Of a stretch of DNA of 8,633 nucleotides, positions 1-7,223 are shown piece after piece. The position numbers and the translations under genes were made by a program. This DNA is from Pontiella desulfatans (GTDB taxonomy: Bacteria > Verrucomicrobiota > Kiritimatiellia > Kiritimatiellales > Pontiellaceae). The notes under the pieces were generated by a model. That model was given only the letters and a program-made list of their open reading frames with translations, did not search any database and was not told the DNA's origin. The stretch's first letter is position 1, and the number at the start of each line of letters is the position of its first letter. The DNA is taken from NCBI GenBank assembly GCA_029287275.1, contig JARFRL010000041.1, positions 1 to 8,633 on the forward strand, read 5' to 3'.

Positions 1-1
1 T

Positions 2-1147
2 TCCATGGCTGGGCCGATTACCGCCATGGTCTATGAAAAGCTGACGGGCGAGGGCGCGCGGGTGGATGTTCTTCCGACGCTCGGCACGCACAACCCGATG
101 ACGGAAGCGCAGCTGCGCATGATGTTCGGCGACGCGATTCCACTGGACGCCTTTAACGTTCACGACTGGCGCAACGACGTCGTCCGCAAGGGCGAGATTC
201 CCGGCGAAATGCTCGCGGAGCTTTCCGATGGAAAGGTTGATTACGCGGTTGGCGTGGAAGTGAACAAGATGTTGTTCGACGGCTACGACCTGATTCTCTC
301 CGTGGGGCAGGTGGTTCCGCACGAAGTGGTCGGCATGGCCAACTACACGAAGAACATCGTGGTCGGCGCGGGCGGTTCGGACATCATCAACAAATCGCAC
401 TTTCTCGGCGCGGTCAGCAATATGGAAACGCTGCTCGGTCGGACGGACTCGCCGGTACGCCGTCTGTTCAATCACGCGGTTGAAACCTATCTGTCCGACT
501 TGCCGATCACCTACATCCTGACCGTCCTGGAGCAGGACTATGAAACGCGCGAAATGCACCTGCGCGGCTTCTACGCCGGAGACGACGCGGCGGTCTTCGA
601 AGCGGCCTGCGAACTGTCGCGCGCGGTGAACATCAATCTGCTCGATCGTGAGCCGAAGAAGGTCGTCGTCTATTTGGATCCGCATGAATTTCAAAGCACG
701 TGGCTTGGCAACAAGGCGGTCTACCGCACCCGCATGGCGATCGCGGACGAGGGCGAACTGGTCGTGCTCGCGCCCGCGCTCAAGGAGTTCGGCGAGGATC
801 CGACCATCGACCAGTTGATTCGGAAGTTCGGCTATCGCGGCACGCCCGCCACGCTGAAAGCGGTCGAGGAGGACGAGGAACTGCGCGCCAACCTCGGCGC
901 CGCGGCGCATCTGATCCACGGTTCGTCGGAAGGGCGGTTCAACATCACCTATTGCCCCGGCGCCGACGTGACGCTCGACGAGGTTCGATCCGTCGGGTTC
1001 GCCGCGGTCGCCTACGATGAAATGGCCGCTCGCTACGATCCCGCCAGTCTGAAGGACGGCTGGAACACGCTGCCCGACGGCGAAGAAATTTTTTATATAT
1101 CCAACCCGGCACTCGGGCTCTGGGCCAATCAGGAGAAATTTAAATGA
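2..1147 (+). CDS. larA: LarA-family (DUF2088) nickel-pincer racemase/epimerase homolog, 5' end cut by window
   Basis: LarA-type enzymes racemise or epimerise 2-hydroxyacids by hydride transfer to a nickel-pincer nucleotide bound to a lysine. The reading frame is open to the window edge, and compared with Lactobacillus LarA about 79 N-terminal residues lie upstream, so the ATG at 5 is internal. Numbering from that ATG, I see the LGTH motif (H29), PH (H106), the cofactor-tethering lysine in NYTKN (K116) and H132 in KSHFLGA. The spacings 106-116-132 equal those of LarA H174-K184-H200, so the active site looks intact. The H29-H106 gap is about 11 residues longer than in LarA. A HEFQ...GNK segment (227-237) probably corresponds to the substrate-binding Q/K pair. 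Other LarA homologs are known to act on malate, phenyllactate, short hydroxyacids or D-gluconate (2-epimerase). The sulfatase/uronate isomerase context favours a sugar acid here, but that is inference. No cofactor genes (larB, larC, larE) are in view. The stop overlaps the next start (ATGA), so the two are probably translationally coupled. Confidence 0.88.
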   Translation, partial: SMAGPITAMVYEKLTGEGARVDVLPTLGTHNPMTEAQLRMMFGDAIPLDAFNVHDWRNDVVRKGEIPGEMLAELSDGKVDYAVGVEVNKMLFDGYDLILSVGQVVPHEVVGMANYTKNIVVGAGGSDIINKSHFLGAVSNMETLLGRTDSPVRRLFNHAVETYLSDLPITYILTVLEQDYETREMHLRGFYAGDDAAVFEAACELSRAVNINLLDREPKKVVVYLDPHEFQSTWLGNKAVYRTRMAIADEGELVVLAPALKEFGEDPTIDQLIRKFGYRGTPATLKAVEEDEELRANLGAAAHLIHGSSEGRFNITYCPGADVTLDEVRSVGFAAVAYDEMAARYDPASLKDGWNTLPDGEEIFYISNPALGLWANQEKFK

Positions 1148-2559
1148 AACGAAAAGTAACACTTTTACTTGTTTTGATCGCCGGCCAGGTGGTCGCCAAG
1201 CCCAACGTCCTGCTCCTTTGCGTGGATGACCTGCGGCCCGAGCTCAACTGTTATGGCGCGGACTATATTCACTCGCCGAATATCGACCGGCTGGCGGAAA
1301 CTGGCCGCGCCTTTTCCCGGCACTATGTGAACGCCCCGAGCTGCGGCCCGTCCCGCTACACGCTGCTGACCGGACGGTATGGACCGGCGGGAAATAACGC
1401 GCTGTTCCAGCGGGCGAAAAAAATGAAGGCCAACGAGGTGCCGCCGAGCATGCCGGAGTGGTTCCGCCGCCATGGCTATACCACCGTTTCCATCGGCAAG
1501 GTCTCCCACCATCCCGGCGGGCGCGGCGGCGCGGACTGGGATGACGACGCCGAAATTGAGATGCCGGGCGCGTGGGACCGGCATCTGATGCCGACCGGAG
1601 ATTGGCGGCATCCGCGCGGCGCCATGCACGGACTGGCCAACGGTGAAATACGGCGCAAGGCCGGGGAAATGGATGTCTTCCAGGCGACGGAAGGCGCGGA
1701 CACGATCTATCCCGACGGGCTGGTTGCGAACGAGGCGCTGAAGCAGCTGCGGCTGCTGGCGAAGGAGGACCAGCCTTTTTTCCTGGCGGTCGGCATCATT
1801 CGCCCGCATTTGCCCTTCGGGGCTCCGGCCGAATACATGAAGTATTACGCGGATGCCGATCTGCCGCCCGTGCCGCATCCGGAAATGCCGGCTGGCAGGA
1901 CGACGTGGCACCGCTCCGGCGAGTTCATGAAATACAACCGGTGGGGCAAAGATCCGAACGAAGATGCCGCTTTTTCCCTCGCGGTCCGAAAACACTATGC
2001 CGCCTGCGTAAGCTATGCCGACGCGCAGGTCGGCAAGGTGATGAATCAGCTGAAAAAACTGGGGCTTGAAAACGATACGGTCGTTGTGCTGTGGGGCGAC
2101 CATGGCTGGCATCTGGGCGAGCATGCCATCTGGGGCAAACACGCCTTGTTTGAGGAGTCGCTACGTTCCCCTCTGATCATCAGCCATCCGGGCATCCGTT
2201 CGCCGGGGTTAAAGACCGCCGGCGTGGTTGAAAGCACCGATATTTTTCCGACCCTCTGTGATCTGGCCCGGCTGGATATCCCGGATTTCGCGGCGGGCCG
2301 TTCTCTGATGCCGCAGTTGCGGAATCCCGATGTCGTTGGACATGCCGCCATTGGCTATAAGGGCGGCGCGAACACCATTCGCACCGACCGATGGCGCCTG
2401 ATTCTGCACAAGGATGGTTTTGCTGAACTCTACGACCATGCGTCGGCGGATAAGGAAACGAAGAATATCGCGGACCGCCATCCCGAGCGGGTTGAGGAGC
2501 TGACGCGGGAGCTTGAAACCCATCTGGCCGCGAAGACCGCCGCCGGCAAGGAGAAGTAA
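1144..2559 (+). CDS. exported formylglycine-dependent sulfatase (iduronate-2-sulfatase-like)
   Basis: A 471-residue type I sulfatase that would hydrolyse sulfate esters, probably on a uronate-containing glycan. Residues 1-18 form a classic signal peptide (basic start, hydrophobic core, VVA before the likely cut at KPN), so it acts outside the cytoplasm. Visible family elements are the metal-binding VDD (27-29), HSPNIDRLAETG (43-54), the C-G-P-S-R sulfatase signature with C67 as the residue converted to formylglycine, GK at 118-119 with nearby H122/H123, IRPHLPF (219-225), the WGDHGWHLGEH metal/catalytic block (317-327) and the K332-H333 pair. Length and the PHLPF plus GDHGWHLGEH pattern match the iduronate-2-sulfatase branch (S1_7-like in sulfatase classifications); the exact substrate cannot be read from sequence. 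The start is supported by AGGAG at 1131-1135, 8 bases upstream, and by the ATGA overlap with the LarA-like gene. A maturase (FGE or anSME) must be encoded elsewhere. Confidence 0.93.
   Translation: MKRKVTLLLVLIAGQVVAKPNVLLLCVDDLRPELNCYGADYIHSPNIDRLAETGRAFSRHYVNAPSCGPSRYTLLTGRYGPAGNNALFQRAKKMKANEVPPSMPEWFRRHGYTTVSIGKVSHHPGGRGGADWDDDAEIEMPGAWDRHLMPTGDWRHPRGAMHGLANGEIRRKAGEMDVFQATEGADTIYPDGLVANEALKQLRLLAKEDQPFFLAVGIIRPHLPFGAPAEYMKYYADADLPPVPHPEMPAGRTTWHRSGEFMKYNRWGKDPNEDAAFSLAVRKHYAACVSYADAQVGKVMNQLKKLGLENDTVVVLWGDHGWHLGEHAIWGKHALFEESLRSPLIISHPGIRSPGLKTAGVVESTDIFPTLCDLARLDIPDFAAGRSLMPQLRNPDVVGHAAIGYKGGANTIRTDRWRLILHKDGFAELYDHASADKETKNIADRHPERVEELTRELETHLAAKTAAGKEK
2548..2553 (+). promoter_or_regulatory. 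ribosome-binding site of the gnd remnant
   Basis: AAGGAG lies inside the last sulfatase codons, 6 bases before the ATG at 2560. The sulfatase stop TAA directly abuts that ATG (TAAATG). The intact site shows that a downstream cistron once began here and that the remnant may still be translated. Confidence 0.6.
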
Positions 2560-2658
2560 ATGGATTTCACGAACATTGGAATGATCGGCCTCGGCGCGCG
2601 CGCGTACGAAAGGACCGACCGTCCGCGCGGCGAGTTTTTCCATACCCAATGGTTTTAG
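2560..2658 (+). pseudogene. gnd: internally deleted 6-phosphogluconate dehydrogenase (gnd) remnant
   Basis: The 32-codon frame begins MDFTNIGMIGLG, the typical start of a Gnd Rossmann domain (usually IGxIGLGVMGxNLA). It then runs straight into a segment ending TDRPRGEFFHTQWF and a TAG stop. That ending is the hallmark C-terminus of decarboxylating 6-phosphogluconate dehydrogenases (E. coli Gnd ends in a closely similar ...YxRIDKEGxFHTEW motif). Gnd proteins are about 470-490 residues, so some 440-450 codons appear to be missing, joined in frame near residues 11-13. The junction reads CTCGGCGCG. The N-terminal side would normally read as leucine-glycine-valine and the C-terminal side as phenylalanine-glycine-alanine, so both plausibly carried TCGGCG, which fits a microhomology deletion. 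The catalytic centre and dimer helices are gone, so it cannot be an active enzyme. The start and ribosome-binding site are intact, so a short peptide could still be made. An assembly error is the main alternative. Confidence 0.8.
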
Positions 2659-2692
2659 AATCAAAACACCTAAGCGATACGGAGCACGAACA

Positions 2693-4095
<1,403 letters not shown>

Positions 4096-4099
<4 letters not shown>

Positions 4100-4368
4100 T
4101 CGTTCGTTCCACCGTGATGGAACCGCGCGCGGAGTTGCGCGCCTTTGCGATGGACGAAGTCCGCGGTTTTCGGGAATTTGCGCTCGAGCCAGGTTTTGAT
4201 TTTCGCGAACAGCGGGATTTCGTCCGCGAGCAGGTAGACTCCGATCAGCAGCGTTAGAAGCCCTTGGCCGGGCGTGATGAGCATCACCAGTCCGGTCGCG
4301 ATGCAAAACCAACCCGCGGCATGTTTCATCACGAGTTTCGTGTGCCTGTTCCAGATCAGTCGTTTCAT
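4096..4368 (-). CDS. small PGPGW-type transmembrane protein
   Basis: A 90-residue protein of unknown function. A basic N-terminus (MKRLIWNRHTKLVMKH) is followed by one or two hydrophobic segments (about 17-31 and 37-48) separated by TPGQG (32-36), then a charged amphipathic tail (IPLFAKIKTWLERKFPK) and a basic C-terminus. This layout fits the PGPGW family of putative inner-membrane proteins (Pfam PF09656), here with PGQG in place of the usual PGPGW. The start ATG (4366-4368) has only a modest ribosome-binding site, GAAGG about 9-10 bases upstream; an internal Met at residue 14 is a possible alternative. The gene is convergent with uxaC and the stop codons overlap at CTAG. It has no functional link to uronate metabolism that I can see. 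Confidence 0.72.
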
Positions 4369-4388
4369 GGAGGAGAACCTTCGGCTCG

Positions 4389-4410
4389 GTTAATCGAGCA
4401 TAGTTAATCG
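4389..4410 (-). promoter_or_regulatory. direct repeat flanking a possible -10 box upstream of the PGPGW-type gene
   Basis: GTTAATCG occurs at 4389-4396 and 4403-4410, a 14-base period. The six bases between them, AGCATA, read TATGCT on the minus strand, a reasonable -10 hexamer about 30 bases before the minus-strand ATG. No good -35 hexamer is visible at 16-18 bases. Two identical sites embracing a -10 box could bind a regulator, but this rests on two copies only. Confidence 0.3.
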
Positions 4411-4496
4411 TGAATGGGTTGAATCCGGAAGCCTAATCATTGAGCAAGCGTCCATGGAGGGAAGGGGAAGCAAGGGTTGCTGTAGTGGCGCTTCTC

Positions 4497-4670
4497 ATAC
4501 CAATCTCAAAAACATTTAGGCGTTAATGGTGCCAAACCACATAATTGGAAATGGATAATGACCAATTTTTCACATAGGTCACAAAAGAACAGCAATTTCC
4601 CAGTTTTGTGATTCCTGAGTATTTTGTGGTTTCCATTAAGGTTAATCTGAGAAGCTTTAGCAACTGGTAT
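4497..4670. repeat. degenerate palindromic interspersed element (MITE-like remnant)
   Basis: ATACCA at 4497-4502 is mirrored by TGGTAT at 4665-4670; pairing inward from these ends continues at roughly half of positions over about 25 bases. Inside sits a stronger palindrome: TCACAAAA (4579-4586) and TTTTGTGA (4604-4611) form an 8-bp perfect inverted repeat with a 17-base loop, extending imperfectly to ACCAA at 4561 and TGTGGTT at 4631. Translated on the minus strand this gives NHKILRNHKTGKLLFFCDLC, the asparagine-histidine-lysine and FCDLC pattern typical of spurious ORFs made by dispersed AACCACAAA...TTTGTGGTT intergenic repeats in environmental bacteria. The assignment rests on pattern recognition, not a search. 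No clear target-site duplication is visible. Confidence 0.45.
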
Positions 4671-4735
4671 TAGCAGCGCGTCGCGGGAGTTAGGTTCGCG
4701 CTTCGGGAGCGTTTCCGAGAACCGCGGCTTCCGGG

Positions 4736-4758
4736 AAAAAAAGAAAACCACGGGTTTT
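4736..4758 (-). terminator. possible intrinsic terminator for the ABC-F gene
   Basis: On the minus strand AAAACC-CGT-GGTTTT forms a 6-bp stem with a 3-base loop, followed by C and seven T (4742 down to 4736). The arrangement is that of an intrinsic terminator, but the stem is short and A/T-rich. It lies about 100 bases past the ABC-F stop. Confidence 0.35.
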
Positions 4759-4802
4759 AAGAAGCGTGACCTGACCTCTGGGTCCCAAGTGCCACACTTC
4801 CT

Positions 4803-4840
4803 CATCGGGTCCGCCGAAGGGGGACGGCGGAGCGCCGATG
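4803..4840 (-). terminator. GC-rich two-tier hairpin just past the ABC-F stop
   Basis: The outer arms CATCGG (4803-4808) and CCGATG (4835-4840) enclose a small internal loop and the inner arms TCCGCCG (4810-4816) and CGGCGGA (4825-4831), with an 8-base loop. This is 13 base pairs of potential stem starting 17 bases after the ABC-F stop codon. No T-tract follows on the minus strand, so it may protect the mRNA 3' end or assist termination by the downstream T-tract hairpin rather than terminate alone. Confidence 0.4.
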
Positions 4841-4856
4841 ATTCCGTGGTTTGGGA

Positions 4857-6617
4857 TCATAGACGCTCGAGTTCTTCCCAGCGTTCAAAACTTTTTTCGA
4901 GTTCGTGGGGAATCGCCTCGGCCCGCTCGGTCGCGGCCGCGATCTCCTGTTTTGGCTTTTGGTAGAACGCGGGGTCGGTCATCGCGTTTTGAAGCGCTTC
5001 CAGTTCGGCCTCCAGCGCCTCGATGGTCTTCGGCAGATTCTTCAGCTCCGCGCGTTCTTTATTGGAAAGCTTGCGGGTCGCGATCTTTTTCTCCGCGGGT
5101 TTTTGACTTTCGACCTTCGACTTTTCGACGTTCGACCGTTGGTCAAGCCAATCATCGTATCCGCCCGCGTATTCGCCGATCCGTCCGTCGCCCTCGAAAA
5201 CCATGGTGCTGGTGACCACGTTGTTCAGAAAGGCGCGGTCGTGGCTGACGAGCAGCAAGGTGCCCTCGTAGTTCGCGAGCAGTTCTTCCAGCAACTCGAG
5301 CGTCTCCACGTCGAGGTCGTTGGTGGGTTCGTCGAGGACGAGAACGTTCGAGGGCCGAGTGAATAGTTTCGCGAGCAGGAGTCGGTTGCGCTCGCCGCCG
5401 GAAAGGACGGAAACGGGCTGTCGGGCGCGATCGGGCGTGAACAGAAATTCCTGCAGGTAGCCGAGCACGTGCTTCTGCTGGTTCCCCAGCGTGATGGTGT
5501 CGTCGGGGCTGACGTTTTCCGCGACCGATTTCGATTCGTCGAGCGCGGCGCGGTGTTGGTCGAAATAGGCGACCTCCAGCTTGGTGCCGTGCTCGATCGT
5601 TCCGTTCTTCGGCGCGAGCTGCCCCAGCAGCAGCTTGATCAGCGTCGATTTACCGCAGCCGTTCGGGCCGATGATCCCGATCTTGTCGCCGCGCGCGATC
5701 TCCACGTCAAGGTCCGCGACGATCGGGTCGCCCTCGTAGTCGAACGACACGCGTTTTCCCATGATCACTTTACGGCCCGACACGCCGGCCTCGACCGCTT
5801 TCATGCTAACGTTTCCGGAACGCTCGCGGCGTTGGCCGCGCTCCGCGCGCATCTTCTCGAGGGATCGAACGCGGCCTTCGTTGCGCGTTCGCCGCGCCTT
5901 GATGCCTTTGCGAATCCAGATTTCCTCCTGCGCGAGTTTCTTGTCGAACTGCGCCCATTGCTCCTCCTCGCCGGCGAGCAGCCGCTGCTTGCGCTTGAGG
6001 TAGGTGTCGTAGTCGCACGCCCACGAGTGCAGGTTGCCGCGGTCGAGTTCGAGGATGCGGGTCGCGAGCGAGCGCAGAAAGGCGCGGTCGTGCGTCACGA
6101 AAAACAGGGTGCCCTTATAGCGGCGCAGGAAACTTTCCAGCCATTGGATGGATTCGATGTCGAGATGGTTGGTCGGCTCGTCCAGCACGAGGATGTCCGG
6201 CTCGCACGCCAACGCCTGGGCGAGCAGCGCGCGGCGTTTTTGTCCGCCGGACAGTTCGTTGAATTTCAAGTGGTTCTCGAGCGACACGAGCGAGACGGCT
6301 TTGTCGACCGCCTGATGCGACACGAAATCGTCGTGCGGATCCTCGAGCCCGAGGAAAACGAGTTCTTCCACGGTCGCCGCGATGTCGGTCGGCACGTTCT
6401 GCCGCAGGCGGCGGACCTTCAGGCCGGGTTGGCGGATGATCTCGCCCTGGTCCGGTTCGAGGTCGCCGTTGACGATTTTCAGCAGGGTGGATTTGCCCTC
6501 GCCGTTGCGGCCGACGAGACAGATGCGCTCGCCGCGCTCGATCTGCAGCGTCGCGTCGTGGAGCAACGGCGCCGCGCCGAACGCCTTGTGGATGTTCTGT
6601 AAACTGATTAAAGCCAT
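4857..6617 (-). CDS. uup: ABC-F family ATPase, Uup type
   Basis: Cytosolic twin-ATPase of the ABC-F family, which acts on ribosomes (translation factors and stalled-ribosome rescue) rather than in transport; Uup has also been linked to precise transposon excision and DNA intermediates. The 586 residues hold two nucleotide-binding domains and no membrane segment. Domain 1 has Walker A GRNGEGKST (36-44), LSGGQ (122-126), Walker B LVLDEPTNHLD (143-153) and THD (175-177). The linker at about 205-256 is the Uup-like FDKKLAQEEIWIRKGIKARR followed by TRNEGRVRSL. Domain 2 has GPNGCGKST (317-325), LSGGE (405-409), LVLDEPTNDLD (426-436) and SHD (458-460). The C-terminal part (about 515-586) is a charged helical segment typical of the Uup coiled-coil DNA-binding tail. 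All ATPase motifs look intact. GGAAG at 6624-6628, 6 bases upstream, supports the start. A repeat-derived stretch lies at residues about 495-506. Confidence 0.93.
   Translation of the reverse strand: MALISLQNIHKAFGAAPLLHDATLQIERGERICLVGRNGEGKSTLLKIVNGDLEPDQGEIIRQPGLKVRRLRQNVPTDIAATVEELVFLGLEDPHDDFVSHQAVDKAVSLVSLENHLKFNELSGGQKRRALLAQALACEPDILVLDEPTNHLDIESIQWLESFLRRYKGTLFFVTHDRAFLRSLATRILELDRGNLHSWACDYDTYLKRKQRLLAGEEEQWAQFDKKLAQEEIWIRKGIKARRTRNEGRVRSLEKMRAERGQRRERSGNVSMKAVEAGVSGRKVIMGKRVSFDYEGDPIVADLDVEIARGDKIGIIGPNGCGKSTLIKLLLGQLAPKNGTIEHGTKLEVAYFDQHRAALDESKSVAENVSPDDTITLGNQQKHVLGYLQEFLFTPDRARQPVSVLSGGERNRLLLAKLFTRPSNVLVLDEPTNDLDVETLELLEELLANYEGTLLLVSHDRAFLNNVVTSTMVFEGDGRIGEYAGGYDDWLDQRSNVEKSKVESQKPAEKKIATRKLSNKERAELKNLPKTIEALEAELEALQNAMTDPAFYQKPKQEIAAATERAEAIPHELEKSFERWEELERL
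5101..5136 (-). repeat. TTCGAC-type tandem tract inside the ABC-F gene
   Basis: Five imperfect units run head to tail on the plus strand: TTTTGAC, TTTCGAC, CTTCGAC, TTTTCGAC, GTTCGAC. The total of 36 bases preserves the frame and encodes Ser/Val/Glu/Lys-rich sequence (about SNVEKSKVESQK) between the second ATPase domain and the C-terminal coiled coil. The low-complexity position suggests a tolerated insertion or expansion. Confidence 0.6.
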
Positions 6618-6719
6618 GCGATGCTTCCATTGTTGGGAAGGGCGCAGTATCCAGATTTCGCGTGGGTTGGAAAGATTAATTGGCTGACGAACGCGGCGCC
6701 GCGTTGTATTTTCAGGGTC
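6618..6719. promoter_or_regulatory. 102-bp divergent intergenic region with weak promoter candidates
   Basis: The spacer separates the minus-strand ABC-F start from the plus-strand cNMP-fold gene, so it should hold both promoters. On the minus strand TTTCCA (6668-6673) and GATACT (6646-6651) are 16 bases apart and could serve ABC-F. On the plus strand only poor matches are seen (TTGGCT at about 6680 and TGTATT at about 6705). No operator-like inverted repeat is evident. Confidence 0.3.
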
Positions 6720-7223
6720 ATGGCCATCGAGAAATACAGGATGCCTCTGCTCGACGTGGAAAACGTGCTGCCGATGCTGAACAAGATCGCGCTACTTGGC
6801 GGACTCGACGACGCCCAACTCTACGCGGTGTTCCGCATGCTCGAGACGGAACATTACGCCAAGGGCGAATTCATCTTCCGACAGGGCGACGCGCCGAGTC
6901 ATATCCGCGTGGTGCGCAAGGGCGTGGTTCGCGTCGTCGAGAACGTCGACGGCACGCCGCTCGAGCTTTTCGAATACGTCGAAGGAGACTGTTTCGGGGA
7001 AACCTCGGTGATCGCGATTCATCCCCACACGGCCAACGCGATGGCCATGGAGGAAACGGAGCTCATGGTGATTCCCCGCGAAAAGTTGTTCGCGTTATAC
7101 GATTCCAACCCTAAACTGTTCGGAATGTTGATGATGAACATCGCGCGCGAGGCGTGTCGGCGTCTCGACAAAACCGAAGATATCATGCTGCGCTACGCGC
7201 TAAGCGGAAAAACGGGGAAATAG
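6720..7223 (+). CDS. stand-alone cyclic-nucleotide-binding-fold (CRP-like) protein without DNA-binding domain
   Basis: A protein of about 167 residues with a single cNMP-binding beta-barrel. The N-terminal helix LPMLNKIALLGGLDDAQL is followed by YAKGEFIFRQGD (46-57), the barrel strands HIRVVRKGVVRVV (61-73), the phosphate-binding-cassette start GDCFGETSV (89-97) and a final MVIPREKLFAL strand/helix (116-126). About 40 helical residues remain and no helix-turn-helix, unlike CRP/FNR regulators of 200-230 residues. The cassette lacks the usual arginine: HTANA stands where R-S/T-A is expected, so binding of a classical cyclic nucleotide is doubtful. I start at 6720 because the upstream in-frame extension to 6621 lacks family character and overlaps the divergent promoter region. 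AGGG at 6714-6717 is close to the ATG, so a start at 6741 is also possible. The TAG stop abuts the next ATG, suggesting co-translation. It may be a sensor subunit or a structural domain; the partner is unknown. Confidence 0.8.
   Translation: MAIEKYRMPLLDVENVLPMLNKIALLGGLDDAQLYAVFRMLETEHYAKGEFIFRQGDAPSHIRVVRKGVVRVVENVDGTPLELFEYVEGDCFGETSVIAIHPHTANAMAMEETELMVIPREKLFALYDSNPKLFGMLMMNIAREACRRLDKTEDIMLRYALSGKTGK

Larger units (their letters stand above)
4369..4856. other. 488-bp intergenic region, repeat-rich and without a convincing gene
   Basis: The spacer lies between the starts-out PGPGW-type gene (left) and the 3' end of the ABC-F gene (right). Its middle (about 4500-4660) is clearly poorer in GC than the flanking genes. 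It holds a direct repeat near the left gene's start, a degenerate palindromic element, a small T-tract hairpin and a GC-rich hairpin, each listed separately. The minus-strand stretch around 4753-4781 reads GAGGTCAGGTCACGCTTC, which resembles GGTCAGGTC-type sequences I associate with REP/RAYT-like intergenic repeats. That resemblance is from memory and unverified. The one sizeable open frame (minus strand, 4506-4805) looks like translated repeat rather than a gene. Confidence 0.6.

Noticed and set aside
1165..2142. 325-codon minus-strand open frame opposite the sulfatase
   Set aside because: It is the reverse-frame shadow of a sulfatase with all signature motifs intact.
4506..4805. 99-codon minus-strand open frame
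   Set aside because: It spans the palindromic repeat and the T-tract hairpin, has an odd composition (NHK, FFFSRK, FCDLC) and no good ribosome-binding site; best explained as translated repeat.
4369..4856. Possible tRNA, riboswitch or small RNA gene in the large spacer
   Set aside because: I found no cloverleaf, no T-loop GTTCGA-type arm in a tRNA context and no recognisable riboswitch core; the structure present is explained by the repeats and hairpins listed.
5101..5136. Short tandem repeats considered as a CRISPR array
   Set aside because: Units are only 7-8 bases with no spacers and sit inside a coding frame, so this is not a CRISPR array. No other repeat-spacer pattern was seen in the window.
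5469..6602. 377-codon open frame on the plus strand opposite the ABC-F gene
   Set aside because: It is a shadow of the ABC-F coding strand: low-complexity Arg/Val/Leu composition, no domain, and no ribosome-binding site worth noting.
6621..6719. 33-residue N-terminal extension of the cNMP-fold protein
   Set aside because: The upstream ATG overlaps the ABC-F leader, and the extension has no resemblance to the family; the start near 6720 (or 6741) fits the domain better.
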